Positions 36,416 through 45,804 of a stretch of DNA of 64,000 bases are shown in pieces. The notes under the pieces were generated by a model. The model made no database searches and was not told the DNA's origin. It was given only the letters and a program-made list of their open reading frames with translations. The translations under genes and the position numbers were made by a program. Within the stretch, counting starts at the first letter, position 1; each line of letters starts with the position of its first letter. Origin of the DNA: Chryseobacterium sp. RU37D (GTDB lineage: Bacteria; Bacteroidota; Bacteroidia; Flavobacteriales; Weeksellaceae); assembly GCF_900156075.1 (NCBI RefSeq), contig NZ_FTMM01000014.1:16565-80564 (forward strand), given 5' to 3'.

Positions 36416-36991
36416 ATGGAATTACTGGTAGCGACTCACAACGTACATAAGAAAGAAGAAATTCAACAGATTTTAGGTAATGAATTTGTCGTAAAAAGCC
36501 TTACCGATTATGATATTCATGAAGAAATTCTAGAAGATGGAGATTCTTTCAATGCTAATGCTTTGATCAAGGCCAAATATTGCTTTGAAAAAACAGGGAT
36601 CCCAAGCTTGGGAGATGACAGCGGCCTGGTTGTGGAGTCTCTGGACGGCAGGCCCGGGGTTTTTTCTGCGCGTTACGCAGGGGATCATGATTTTGCAAAA
36701 AATATAGAAAGAGTTTTGAGTGAAATGGAAGGTACAGAAAACAGGAAAGCTTATTTCATCACGGTTTTATGCTATTATGACGAAAACAGAGCAAAATATT
36801 TTGACGGGAAGGTCCACGGAAATTTATTAACCGAAAATAAAGGCTTCAAAGGATTTGGGTACGATCCGATTTTTGTTCCAGAAGGCTATGATATGACTTT
36901 TGCACAAATGGAACCGGAAGATAAAAACAAGATCAGCCACAGGAAGCAGGCGCTGGATTTATTTCTGGATTTTCTGAAAGTCAAAGAATAG
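36416..36991 (+). CDS. rdgB: Non-canonical purine NTP pyrophosphatase (RdgB/HAM1)
   Basis: A 191-residue enzyme of standard length. ATHNVHKKEEIQQIL (about 4-18) is the substrate-binding N-terminus. DDSGLVVESLDGRPGVFSARYAG (about 68-90) carries the catalytic Asp. GFGYDPIF and SHRKQAL are further signatures. It hydrolyses ITP, dITP and XTP to keep deaminated purines out of nucleic acids. The start is the ATG at 36416, behind a dispersed repeat. Confidence 0.96.
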   Translation: MELLVATHNVHKKEEIQQILGNEFVVKSLTDYDIHEEILEDGDSFNANALIKAKYCFEKTGIPSLGDDSGLVVESLDGRPGVFSARYAGDHDFAKNIERVLSEMEGTENRKAYFITVLCYYDENRAKYFDGKVHGNLLTENKGFKGFGYDPIFVPEGYDMTFAQMEPEDKNKISHRKQALDLFLDFLKVKE

Positions 36992-37001
36992 TTTTTGGGT
37001 T

Positions 37002-37122
37002 CAGGCTAAGTCTAAGATCTAAGTTGAGGTTGAGGTTCGGGATAAAGAAGAAGTTGTATTTATATTTTAAGTTGTATTTACCATAATTTTAATCTCAGCC
37101 TAAACTTTAATCTTAACCGAAA
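37002..37122. repeat. Dispersed degenerate repeat, inverted pair
   Basis: GGCTAAGTCTAAGATCTAAG (from about 37005) and the inverted CTCAGCCTAAACTTTAATC (from about 37094) belong to the same class as the runs at 1004-1036 and 54893-54930. They lie in the gap before rnz. Confidence 0.5.
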
Positions 37123-37126
37123 TCCG

Positions 37127-37134
37127 TACATTTG
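37127..37134 (+). promoter_or_regulatory. Candidate -7 box of rnz
   Basis: TACATTTG matches TAnnTTTG, 21 nt before the TTG start at 37156. No clear -33 TTG is seen. Confidence 0.5.
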
Positions 37135-37155
37135 TGACCATAATAAACTATCGAT

Positions 37156-38070
37156 TTGAGTACTTATTTAACGATATTGGGCTTTAATTCAGCAATTCCT
37201 ACGGTTAATTCTTCTCCTACCGCTCAGTTTCTGGAAATGGAAGAAAGGGCTTTCCTGATCGATTGCGGGGAAGGCACCCAGGTTCAGTTGAGAAAGGCAA
37301 AAGCAAAATTCTCAAAAATTAATCATATATTTATTTCACATCTTCACGGTGATCATTGTTTTGGTTTACCCGGGCTGATCGCGTCTTTCAGGCTGTTAGG
37401 TAGAGATATGCCGCTGCATGTGTATGGGCCAAAAGGAATTAAGAATATGCTGGAAACGATCTTTACCATTACAGAAACCCATCGTGGTTTTGATGTGGTT
37501 TATCATGAGCTGGATAAGAATTATTCTGAAAAAATTTATGAAGATAACAGGGTAGAAGTATATACTATTCCTTTGAATCACAGGATTTACTGTAATGGCT
37601 ATTTATTTAAAGAAAAACCAAAAGAAAGACACCTGAATATGATGGAAATTGCAAAGTATGGTGAAATAGAAACCTGTGATTACCATAATATAAAGGCAGG
37701 AAAAGATTTTGTTTTGAATGATGGATATGTTCTTAAAAATGAAATTCTTACACTTGATCCGACTCCGTCGGTTTCTTATGCATTCTGCAGTGATACAAGA
37801 TATCTTGAAAGTGTGATTCCTATTATAAAAAATGTGACGGTTCTGTATCATGAATCGACATTTTTGCATGATTTGAAAGATATGGCAGATTATACTGGGC
37901 ACACAACCGCTCTGGAAGCGGCTACAATTGCTCAGAAAGCTCAGGTTGGTAAGTTGATTTTAGGACATTTTTCCAATAGATATGCTGATTTGACGGTGTT
38001 TACCGATGAGGCAAGAGCAATTTTTCCTAACACTTTTTTACCTAAGGCCTTGGAGCCGGTGAAATTTTAA
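37156..38070 (+). CDS. rnz: Ribonuclease Z
   Basis: A 304-residue metallo-beta-lactamase-fold tRNA 3'-endonuclease. The metal motif SHLHGDHCFGLPG has H62, H64, D66 and H67. FCSDT, EST and LGHFSNRY near the C-terminus complete the site. The start is TTG at 37156: the strand STYLTILG at the very N-terminus is needed for the fold and no ATG lies upstream in frame at sensible distance. It matures tRNA 3' ends. The TIGR02757 gene follows 4 bp later. Confidence 0.95.
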   Translation: MSTYLTILGFNSAIPTVNSSPTAQFLEMEERAFLIDCGEGTQVQLRKAKAKFSKINHIFISHLHGDHCFGLPGLIASFRLLGRDMPLHVYGPKGIKNMLETIFTITETHRGFDVVYHELDKNYSEKIYEDNRVEVYTIPLNHRIYCNGYLFKEKPKERHLNMMEIAKYGEIETCDYHNIKAGKDFVLNDGYVLKNEILTLDPTPSVSYAFCSDTRYLESVIPIIKNVTVLYHESTFLHDLKDMADYTGHTTALEAATIAQKAQVGKLILGHFSNRYADLTVFTDEARAIFPNTFLPKALEPVKF

Positions 38071-38074
38071 ACCT

Positions 38075-38845
38075 ATGTTGAAGTTTGAAGAATTAAAAAT
38101 CTTCTTGGATGAAAAGGCAGATCAATACAATGATCCGGGATTTATAGAAAATGACCCGATCCAGATTCCGCACCGGTTTTCTTTGAAGCAAGATATTGAG
38201 ATTGCGGGATTTTTGGTGGCAACAATTTCTTGGGGAAACCGAAAGGCTATCATAAAGTCAGCAGAAAAAATGCTTGATATGATGGGGAATTCTCCGTATG
38301 ATTTTGTTTTAAATTATTCTGAAAAAGATTTGAAGGAAATTCAGGATAAAAGTATCCACAGAACGTTTAATGGAGAAGATTTTACATATTTTATCAAACA
38401 ATTTAATAGAATTTATATTGAAAGTGAAAGCTTGGAAAATCTATTTAAAGTAAATGATTCGGAAATCAATTTTTCTCACGCCATAGAACGTTTCAGAAGC
38501 AATTTTTTAGGAACGGAAAAACACAGAAGCCATAAGCATGTGAGCTCACCCTACAAAAATTCTTCTACCAAAAGAATAATGATGTTCCTGCGCTGGATGG
38601 TGCGTAAAGACAAGCGTGGTGTAGATTTTGGTATCTGGAAAAATACAGATCAGAAATATCTTTCGATACCGCTGGATGTGCATACAGGAAATATTTCCAG
38701 AAAGCTGGGATTGATTGAAAGAGACCAAAATGACTGGAAAGCTGTTGAAGAACTGGACTTGGTCATTAGAAAATTTGATGACAGAGACCCCGCAAAATAT
38801 GATTTTGCCTTGTTTGGATTGGGAATTACAAAAGAATTACTATAA
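38075..38845 (+). CDS. TIGR02757 (DUF2400) family protein
   Basis: A 256-residue protein of a conserved family found mainly in Bacteroidota. Typical segments are FLVATISWGNRKAIIKSAEKML, SSPYKNSSTKRIMMFLRWMVRKDKRGVDFGIW split around residues 155-190, and PLDVHTGNISRKLGL. The arrangement recalls helix-hairpin-helix base-excision glycosylases, but no catalytic residue can be assigned with confidence. It lies 4 bp after rnz, suggesting an RNA- or DNA-related role. That last inference rests only on context. Confidence 0.88.
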   Translation: MLKFEELKIFLDEKADQYNDPGFIENDPIQIPHRFSLKQDIEIAGFLVATISWGNRKAIIKSAEKMLDMMGNSPYDFVLNYSEKDLKEIQDKSIHRTFNGEDFTYFIKQFNRIYIESESLENLFKVNDSEINFSHAIERFRSNFLGTEKHRSHKHVSSPYKNSSTKRIMMFLRWMVRKDKRGVDFGIWKNTDQKYLSIPLDVHTGNISRKLGLIERDQNDWKAVEELDLVIRKFDDRDPAKYDFALFGLGITKELL

Positions 38846-38856
38846 AACAAAACACA

Positions 38857-39387
38857 ATGAAAAAGGACATCGAAAAATCAGAAACTTTAGAAAAAATTGC
38901 TAACGGAATTACCTGGTGGATTGGTTCTATACCGTCACTTATAGCGCATACTTTATTTTTTATCGTTTCGTTTTTGCTTCCCCTGCTTCATCTGGTGGAG
39001 TTTGACAAAATGCTACTGATCCTTACTACTGTTGTATCTCTCGAGGCTATTTATTTAGCTATTTTTATCCAGATGTCGGTGAACAAAAGCCACGAGAAAA
39101 TTGAAGATATCCAGGAGGATATCGAAGAAATCAGTGAAGATATTGAGGATATTCAGGAAGATATCGAGGAAATCAGTGAAGATATTGAGGAGATCAACGA
39201 AGATATTGAAGACATCCAGGAGGATATAGAAGAGATCAACGAGGAAGAAGACGATGAAGATCACAGCGAACGCGCAAAAAATGTGATGCTGAAAAGTAAT
39301 GTGAGCTCAAATAAAAATGAAATTAAAGCTTTAAAGGATAAGATTGAGGAGCTTCAAAACAAAATAGATGAGCTTAGAAAAGAATAA
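38857..39387 (+). CDS. DUF1003-like membrane protein with repetitive acidic coiled coil
   Basis: A 176-residue protein. Two hydrophobic helices (about residues 23-45 and 50-70) form a DUF1003-like membrane part. Residues 80-130 are a near-perfect repeat of IEDIQEDIEEISED with a 7-residue sub-period, all Ile plus Asp/Glu, predicted to form a long acidic coiled coil. A Lys/Glu-rich coil closes the protein. It starts 11 bp after the TIGR02757 stop, probably the last gene of the rnz operon. Function unknown. Confidence 0.8.
   Translation: MKKDIEKSETLEKIANGITWWIGSIPSLIAHTLFFIVSFLLPLLHLVEFDKMLLILTTVVSLEAIYLAIFIQMSVNKSHEKIEDIQEDIEEISEDIEDIQEDIEEISEDIEEINEDIEDIQEDIEEINEEEDDEDHSERAKNVMLKSNVSSNKNEIKALKDKIEELQNKIDELRKE
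39096..39243 (+). repeat. 21/42-bp in-frame tandem repeat in the DUF1003-like gene
   Basis: Units such as GATATTGAGGATATTCAGG and GATATCGAAGAAATCAGTG alternate, giving a 21-bp period and a 42-bp higher period. All units keep the reading frame, so copy number could vary without breaking the protein. Confidence 0.85.
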
Positions 39388-39435
39388 TTTTAATTGATTT
39401 TGTTTTATTTATTGAATTATATTAAAAAAAATAAA

Positions 39436-39467
39436 AATAACTGATAACTTTATCAGTTATTTTTTTA
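39436..39467 (+). terminator. Terminator of the rnz operon
   Basis: ATAACTGATA and TATCAGTTAT form a 10-bp stem followed by seven T, about 50 bp after the DUF1003-like stop codon. Confidence 0.85.
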
Positions 39468-39566
39468 TTGTATAGGTATAGTTTCTGTATTTTGTTGATG
39501 ATTAAAAATAAATTGAAGATTGATATGAATTTCTTTAATTATATTCAAATTTTATTCAAAAAATAG

Positions 39567-39574
39567 TATTTTTG
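39567..39574 (+). promoter_or_regulatory. Candidate -7 box of anchor-L gene 1
   Basis: TATTTTTG, 16 nt before the ATG at 39591. The preceding TTCAAAAAATAG also occurs, nearly unchanged, before anchor-L gene 2. Confidence 0.55.
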
Positions 39575-39590
39575 GATAAACAATTATAAA

Positions 39591-41945
39591 ATGTTAAAAT
39601 ATAGATTGAAAAATTACTTTAAGATTAGTTTTATTCTCTTTTTCCTTTTTGGCATTCTTACTTCTGCGCAAAAAAACAGACCGCCAGCAAAGAAAAATAT
39701 TCCTGCTAACGCGAAGGCAGGTGATTATATTGATGTCAACGTACCCCCTTATCCTCAAAGCAATTTTACAGCAGCTCAATTAGTAAGCGATGTGCTTGTA
39801 GGCAATTCCGGTGGGTGTAGTGCACCCAATATTTCCAATGTGATTGTTACACCCAATCAGCCTGTCACAAATAATAATAGGTTCTGGGGATATTTTAATA
39901 AAGGAACATCAACCTTTCCATTTCAGGAAGGAATTGTTTTAACAACTGGCTTTGCCAGAAAAGCAGGGAATACTGCTGAAGGAGGGGTTCTAAGTGACGG
40001 AAATGGTGGAGGAAGCGATCCTGACCTTATTGCAGCAATTGGTGTAACAACACAAATCAGTAATGCGGCAATTTTAGAATTTGACTTTGTTCCTAACAGT
40101 ACGCTAATGAAGTTTAACTATATTTTTGCTTCCGAAGAGTATACGGGTAACTTTCCTTGTCCTCCTTTTCAGTATGATGATGCTTTCGCTTTATTGTTAA
40201 AGCCTAATACACCAGGGGCTCCTTATGTAAATTTGGCAGTTTTGCCGGGTGGTGCAGGACCTGTTTCTGTACCTAATATTCTGCCTGCCAGCTTCGCTTG
40301 TGGTCCTATTAATGCTCAGTATTTTGGTTCTTTGGCACCTAATGCTACTAATTATAACGGAACCACCGCAGTACTTACTGCTCAGGCTAACGTTATTCCG
40401 GGACAATCTTATCATATAAAAATGGTTGTTGCCGATGCGCGTGACAGTAGCTATGGTTCTGCTGTTTTTCTGCAAGCCGGATCTTTCGATATCGGGATGT
40501 CAATTGTTGATGGTAACGGAAACCCCATCACCAATGCGAATATGTGTGATAATACACCTCAGATTTTAAAAGCGCAGGTCGCTACAGTTCCGGGAATGAC
40601 TTTCCAATGGTATAAAAATGATGTTGCCATTCCGGGAGCCACAAATGCTACCTATACAGCCACATCACCGGGGGTATATACAGTAAGAACCTTTGTAGGA
40701 GGGACACAATGTCAGAATGCAAGCTGTACCATTGTGGGCGGAACAACCCCTCCGGCGCAGAATGCTACCTTAAAGCTTTGTACAACGCCTTCAGTTTCTA
40801 CATTTAATTTAAATGATGCAACTCCAATGATAACCAGTTCTACAACAGCTATTGTTCGTTATTATATCAACCAGGCGGATGCTATTGCACAGAATGCAGC
40901 ATATATTAATCCGACGTTATTGGGAAGTTACAATGGGACTGACGGACAGGTTCTATATGTTGTGGTTTCAAACGGAGCTTTCTGTAGCAAACTGGTTACT
41001 TTAACGCTGAAAAAAGAAGCAACACCTGTAGCACAGCTTACTGCTACAAAAGTAAAAATATGTGCAGGAGAATCTACGACGCTTACTGCTTCAAACGGGG
41101 TTACTTACGAATGGGTAGGAATGTCCGGAACAGGAAATACACAGGTTGTTTCCCCTACACAGACGACTACGTACTCAGTGTATGCTATCGGAGCTCAAGG
41201 CTGTAAATCTCTGCAGCCGGCATCTGTTACCGTAGAAGTTGTACCGGCAATTACTTCAAACCTTTCAGGAGGAATGATCTGTGAAGGAGATGTTATCACT
41301 TTAGATGCAGGAACGGGACCGAATTACCATTATACCTGGAATACAGGTGATCTTACACAGACGATTAGTGTGGGAACTCCGGGAACCTATTCAGTAACTA
41401 TTAATAACGGCGTTTGTACAAAAGTATTTACTACACAGGTTATTCAGGCAGTTATTCCAGAAATTATCAATGTAGATTACAGCGAAAATGGAACAATGAT
41501 TCTTACAGCAAGTAATCCAAGCAACGGAGCTTTGGAATATTCTATCGACAACGGTGTTACATGGCAAAATTCAAATATTTTTACGAATGTTCCTAGAAAT
41601 ATTGTAGTTTCTATCAGAGTAAGAGTGAAGCGTACAAGTTGTATTGGCTTCCTAGAATATTTCACATTCGTAATGCAAAATGTCATTACACCGAACGGAG
41701 ATAATATCAATGATATGATTGACCTGAGAGGAGTTCTTAAGTATAAAGATTTCAAAGCTTCCATCTTCGACCGTTACGGAAGAGAGGTCTATAAAGCCAG
41801 TAACCTACAGCCTTATTGGGACGGATATTTCCAGGGAAAACGCCTTCCTACAGCATCTTACTGGTATCAGGTAAGTTTTGAAGATCCGGCAAGTAAGAAA
41901 CCTGCAGTAAAAACAGGCTGGATTTTATTAAAAAATATTGAATAA
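39591..41945 (+). CDS. Choice-of-anchor L surface protein with T9SS type B C-terminus, copy 1
   Basis: A 784-residue exported protein. Signal peptide to about residue 27 (ending FGILTSAQ). The choice-of-anchor L domain covers about 40-305 (FNYIFASEEYTGNFP, PGQSYHIKMVVADARDS). Ig-like modules follow at about 310-380 and 480-565 (KICAGESTTLTAS ... GCKSLQP). The last 90 residues (NVITPNGDNINDMIDLRG ... GWILLKNIE) are the gliding-motility-type CHU_C domain, a T9SS type B signal. It should be a cell-surface protein involved in adhesion or gliding. First of three tandem paralogues, with its own promoter and terminator. Confidence 0.92.
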   Translation: MLKYRLKNYFKISFILFFLFGILTSAQKNRPPAKKNIPANAKAGDYIDVNVPPYPQSNFTAAQLVSDVLVGNSGGCSAPNISNVIVTPNQPVTNNNRFWGYFNKGTSTFPFQEGIVLTTGFARKAGNTAEGGVLSDGNGGGSDPDLIAAIGVTTQISNAAILEFDFVPNSTLMKFNYIFASEEYTGNFPCPPFQYDDAFALLLKPNTPGAPYVNLAVLPGGAGPVSVPNILPASFACGPINAQYFGSLAPNATNYNGTTAVLTAQANVIPGQSYHIKMVVADARDSSYGSAVFLQAGSFDIGMSIVDGNGNPITNANMCDNTPQILKAQVATVPGMTFQWYKNDVAIPGATNATYTATSPGVYTVRTFVGGTQCQNASCTIVGGTTPPAQNATLKLCTTPSVSTFNLNDATPMITSSTTAIVRYYINQADAIAQNAAYINPTLLGSYNGTDGQVLYVVVSNGAFCSKLVTLTLKKEATPVAQLTATKVKICAGESTTLTASNGVTYEWVGMSGTGNTQVVSPTQTTTYSVYAIGAQGCKSLQPASVTVEVVPAITSNLSGGMICEGDVITLDAGTGPNYHYTWNTGDLTQTISVGTPGTYSVTINNGVCTKVFTTQVIQAVIPEIINVDYSENGTMILTASNPSNGALEYSIDNGVTWQNSNIFTNVPRNIVVSIRVRVKRTSCIGFLEYFTFVMQNVITPNGDNINDMIDLRGVLKYKDFKASIFDRYGREVYKASNLQPYWDGYFQGKRLPTASYWYQVSFEDPASKKPAVKTGWILLKNIE

Positions 41946-41966
41946 ATATCTAAACATAATATGAAG

Positions 41967-41995
41967 AAAGACCAACAATTTGTTGGTCTTTTTTG
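41967..41995 (+). terminator. Terminator of anchor-L gene 1
   Basis: AAAGACCAACA pairs with TGTTGGTCTTT around ATT, continuing into a T-run, 22 bp after the stop. Confidence 0.92.
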
Positions 41996-42068
41996 GTTTT
42001 TAAGGTAAAAAAAATTGATATTTTACGATATTTCAGATTGTAATAGTGATAATGTAATTTCATCTGAA

Positions 42069-42100
42069 TTGAATTTCAATCAAAAAAAATAGTATTTTTG
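42069..42100 (+). promoter_or_regulatory. Promoter of anchor-L gene 2
   Basis: TTG (42069-42071), 21-nt spacer, TATTTTTG (42093-42100). The leader to the ATG at 42117 is about 10 nt. Confidence 0.7.
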
Positions 42101-42116
42101 TTTAAAATAATATAAA

Positions 42117-45100
42117 ATGTTAAATAGGAGGATAAGACATTTATTTTTGACTTTATTTTTAGTTCTTGCGGGAAGCTTTATTTTTGCTCAGGAAAGGGGG
42201 AAAGGTATCGTCAAAAAAGCTACGGCTCAGAGCATGAAAGCAGGTGCTTTTATCGATGTAAATGCTGCCGGTTATCCGGAATCAAATTACAGTATTACAC
42301 AATTGGTAAAAGAAGTGCTTATCAGCGGTGGTTCCACATGTTCTGCAGCCAATGTAAGTAACGTTGTGGTTTCTCCTAATTTACCACCGACGGATCAGAA
42401 CAGAAGCTGGGGATACTTTAATAAAGCAACCACCAACTTTCCCTTTGCCAAAGGTATTGTCCTTACCACAGGATATGCAAGAAAAGCAGGAAATACATTT
42501 CAGGGTACTTTAAGTGACGGCCTTCCTGTACAAGGAGATGCTGACCTTGCTGCGGCACTTGGATTGCCTAATGCCCAGCTGAAAGACGCATCCTATATCG
42601 AATTTGATTTTGTACCGGCCTCTACTAAGGTTTCCTTCAGATATTTATTTGCTTCAAAAGAATATCAGCAGGATTATCCCTGCTCAATCAGTGACGGTTT
42701 TGCATTATTATTAAAAAAAGTAGGCGATCCTAACTATACAAATCTTGCTGTTTTACCATCGGGCCAGCCTGTAAGTGTTACTAATATCCACCCTGCGATA
42801 TCCACCCCGGGTGGTTCAGGGTGTCCTGCCGTAAACCAGTCTTTCTTCGACGGCTACAATACATCCAATATAGAAACTAATTATGATGGACGTGTTATTC
42901 CTCTTACGGCGGAAGCAACAGTAATTCCGGGACAGACGTATCATTTCAAAATGGTATTGGCAGATTATCAGGATTCAAACTTTGATTCTGCTGTTTTCCT
43001 TGAAGCCGGATCTTTTGATATTGGTGTTAAAATCCTTGATCCTGCAGGAGCGACTCTTCCTCCATCTATTAACGTTTGTGATAATGTACCTCAGACTTTT
43101 ACAGCCTCAGTTCAGGGTGGTGGAGCTACCTATGTATGGCTTTTAAATAATACACCTATTCCGGGAGCAACCAATGCATCATATACGGCAACACAACCGG
43201 GAACTTATACCGTTCAGGTATTCCTTCCGGGGAACACTTGTCCGGGAACTGCTACTGTCACGATTGTGGGAGGTACTTCACCTACGGTTCAGAATTCTAC
43301 CCTCACGGCTTGCTATACCCAGGGTAATGCAATATTTAATTTAACATCGGCACAGGGAGCAATAAGTACGACTCCGGGTGCTACTTTTTCATATTATATT
43401 AATCAGTCAGACGCACTGGCCGGAAATGCCAATACAATTTCCAATACTACGGCTTTCCCAAGTCCGGGGCAAACGATTTATGTCTTAGTAAAAAACGGAT
43501 TCTGTTCAAAAGTAGCTGAGCTGCAATTGATAAAAGCTCCGCAAATGACAGCTACAATTGCTCCTCCGGCTGTTTTAACGTGCGCCAATTCACAAACTAC
43601 GCTTGATGCCTCAACTTCTGTTTATCCCACAGGATCTACATTCAGCTGGACTACTTCAAACGGAAATATTGTTTCCGGAGCTAATACCCTAAATCCTGTA
43701 ATAAACTCAGCGGGGACTTATATTTTAACAATATCAAATACTTATCAGCCTGGAAATTTAACTTGTACTGCAACAGCCAATGTTACCGTAACAGGTGACA
43801 GTGCTCCGCCTACAACCGGCCTTACAGCAAGTAAAGTATTGATCTGTGCAGGAGAATCAGTGGTATTAACAGCTTCTGGAGGTACAACTTACAATTGGGT
43901 AGGCTTATCGGGAACTGGAAATACACAGACCGTTTCACCAACTGCCACTACTACATACACAGTAACTGCAGTAGGAGTAAACGGATGTGTTTCTGCAAAT
44001 CCTGCGATGATTACGATTCAGGTTAATCAGCCATTTACAGCTCAGAACGCAACTTTATTTAAGTGTTATCAGGATGGAGGAATTAATTATGATCTAACAG
44101 AAGCTCAACCTCAAATTACTTCTGCAACTGGGGTTACTTTTGCATATTATATTAATCTTTCAGATGCCAATGCAGGAAATACAAATACTATTGCCAATCC
44201 GGCTTCTTTCAATAGTGCAGGAGGGCAGACCATTTATGTTCTGGTATCAAATGGAGGATGTAGATATGTTGTTAATCTTCAGTTATTGGCAACGCCACAA
44301 ACTATATTAACTATCGCTGCGCCACAACAGATTACCTGTACAACGACTCAGATTACTCTGAATGCTTCTGCTTCTGTAATCCCTGCAGGATCTACAATTG
44401 CATGGACTACATCTGGAGGCGGAAATATTGTTTCCGGAGCTAATACTTTAAATCCGGTAGTAAATGCAGGTGGAGTATATACCTTAACAGTTTCAAATGT
44501 TAATCAGCCAGGAAATCTTACCTGTACCTATACAGCTAATGTTACGGTAACTCAAAATACAACACTTCCTGTGGCAACAGTGACGTCTACCGTGTTTCAG
44601 ATCTGTCCGGGAGAATCTGTGACATTAACGGCTTCGGGTGGGGCTACTTACAACTGGGTAGGCTTACCGGGAACAGGAAATACGCAAGTGGTTTCTCCGG
44701 CGGTTACTACAACATACACGGTTTTTGCGGTAGGAGCAAACGGTTGTGTTTCTACAAACCCTGCTACCATTACAATCGTTGTAGGTCCGCCGGTGGCAGT
44801 TTTAAGCGCTTCAAAATCTAAAATCTGTGCAGGAGAATCTGTGACATTAACAGCTTCAGGAGGTGTTACTTATGAATGGGTAGGCCTTCCTGGAAACGGA
44901 AATACCCAGGTGGTTTCCCCAACTGCGACTACTATTTACTGCGTTTTTGCCCTGGGTGGAAACGGGTGTAAAGTAGCTACCCCGACTTGTATTACCATTC
45001 AAGTGGTTCCTGCAATAGTTTCCACATTACAGGATGTATATGTTTGTGCCGGAGATTTCGGAACATTAGATGCCGGGGCTGGGCCTAACTATACTTATCT

Positions 45101-45710
45101 TTGGAATACAGGTGCAACTACTCAGACGATTTCTGTAAATACACCGGGAACTTATTCGGTAACAATCAGTAACGGAGTTTGTTCCAAAGTATTTACAGCC
45201 CAGCTGATCAATCCTACATTACCACAGTTTACTAATATTGTATACGAAAATCATGTATTGACACTCACTGCTACTAATCCTACGGGTGGAACTCTTGAAT
45301 ATTCCATAGATGCAGGATTTACATGGCAGAATTCAAATATTTTCTATAATGTTTTGGATAATACAAGCTACAATTTGATGGTAAGAGTGAAAGATGCAAA
45401 ATGCGGTACTTCACTGGAATACTTCACTTTTGTGATCAGTAATGCCATTACACCAAATTCTGATGGTAAAAATGATAGTGTAGATTTTTCAGGAATCAGC
45501 AAGTATAATAATTTTGCGGCTTCAATCTTCGATAGATATGGGCAGGAGGTATTTAAGGCAACTAAAACAGATACGGTTTGGCATGGAACTATAAGAGGAA
45601 GTATTAATCTTCCTACAGCCACATATTGGTATCATGTACAGTGGGAAAATCCTGCAAGTAAAAAACTTGAGCTGCGAAGCGGATGGATTTTGCTGAAAAA
45701 CAGGAATTAG
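42117..45710 (+). CDS. Choice-of-anchor L surface protein with T9SS type B C-terminus, copy 2 (expanded)
   Basis: A 1197-residue paralogue, about 400 residues longer than its neighbours. Signal peptide to about 25 (GSFIFAQ). Anchor-L domain about 45-320 (FRYLFASKEYQQDYP). A roughly 250-residue block, about 391-640, is repeated at about 641-890: each has CYxxG...YYIN, ITCTTTQITLNAS-type and KxxICxGESVxLTASGG modules. A third GES-type Ig module sits at about 895-965. The CHU_C domain (NAITPNSDGKNDSVDFSG ... GWILLKNRN) ends the protein. Its extra length thus comes from internal duplication. It is probably a surface adhesin or gliding-related protein. Confidence 0.92.
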   Translation: MLNRRIRHLFLTLFLVLAGSFIFAQERGKGIVKKATAQSMKAGAFIDVNAAGYPESNYSITQLVKEVLISGGSTCSAANVSNVVVSPNLPPTDQNRSWGYFNKATTNFPFAKGIVLTTGYARKAGNTFQGTLSDGLPVQGDADLAAALGLPNAQLKDASYIEFDFVPASTKVSFRYLFASKEYQQDYPCSISDGFALLLKKVGDPNYTNLAVLPSGQPVSVTNIHPAISTPGGSGCPAVNQSFFDGYNTSNIETNYDGRVIPLTAEATVIPGQTYHFKMVLADYQDSNFDSAVFLEAGSFDIGVKILDPAGATLPPSINVCDNVPQTFTASVQGGGATYVWLLNNTPIPGATNASYTATQPGTYTVQVFLPGNTCPGTATVTIVGGTSPTVQNSTLTACYTQGNAIFNLTSAQGAISTTPGATFSYYINQSDALAGNANTISNTTAFPSPGQTIYVLVKNGFCSKVAELQLIKAPQMTATIAPPAVLTCANSQTTLDASTSVYPTGSTFSWTTSNGNIVSGANTLNPVINSAGTYILTISNTYQPGNLTCTATANVTVTGDSAPPTTGLTASKVLICAGESVVLTASGGTTYNWVGLSGTGNTQTVSPTATTTYTVTAVGVNGCVSANPAMITIQVNQPFTAQNATLFKCYQDGGINYDLTEAQPQITSATGVTFAYYINLSDANAGNTNTIANPASFNSAGGQTIYVLVSNGGCRYVVNLQLLATPQTILTIAAPQQITCTTTQITLNASASVIPAGSTIAWTTSGGGNIVSGANTLNPVVNAGGVYTLTVSNVNQPGNLTCTYTANVTVTQNTTLPVATVTSTVFQICPGESVTLTASGGATYNWVGLPGTGNTQVVSPAVTTTYTVFAVGANGCVSTNPATITIVVGPPVAVLSASKSKICAGESVTLTASGGVTYEWVGLPGNGNTQVVSPTATTIYCVFALGGNGCKVATPTCITIQVVPAIVSTLQDVYVCAGDFGTLDAGAGPNYTYLWNTGATTQTISVNTPGTYSVTISNGVCSKVFTAQLINPTLPQFTNIVYENHVLTLTATNPTGGTLEYSIDAGFTWQNSNIFYNVLDNTSYNLMVRVKDAKCGTSLEYFTFVISNAITPNSDGKNDSVDFSGISKYNNFAASIFDRYGQEVFKATKTDTVWHGTIRGSINLPTATYWYHVQWENPASKKLELRSGWILLKNRN
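43287..44790 (+). repeat. Intragenic duplication of about 750 bp in anchor-L gene 2
   Basis: The stretch beginning at about 43287 (encoding QNSTLTACY) recurs from about 44041 (QNATLFKCY), a period of about 750 bp. The inner landmark NIVSGANTLNPV is repeated in both copies, and KVLICAGES near 43830 answers VFQICPGES near 44600. Copies have diverged, so the event is not very recent. Confidence 0.85.
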
Positions 45711-45780
45711 AAATTTATATTAGATATTTTGTTTTTTAATAAAAAGTTAAATATAGTATGTGATATATTTAAAAAAAAAT

Positions 45781-45788
45781 TAAATTTG
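45781..45788 (+). promoter_or_regulatory. Candidate -7 box of anchor-L gene 3
   Basis: TAAATTTG, 16 nt before the ATG at 45805. No TTG at the -33 position. Confidence 0.45.
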
Positions 45789-45804
45789 TTGAAAAAAAAT
45801 TCTT

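Noticed and set aside
39055..39264. 69-codon minus-strand hydrophobic ORF
   Set aside because: It is the antisense shadow of the acidic coiled-coil repeat; the regular I/F/L pattern follows from the sense repeat.
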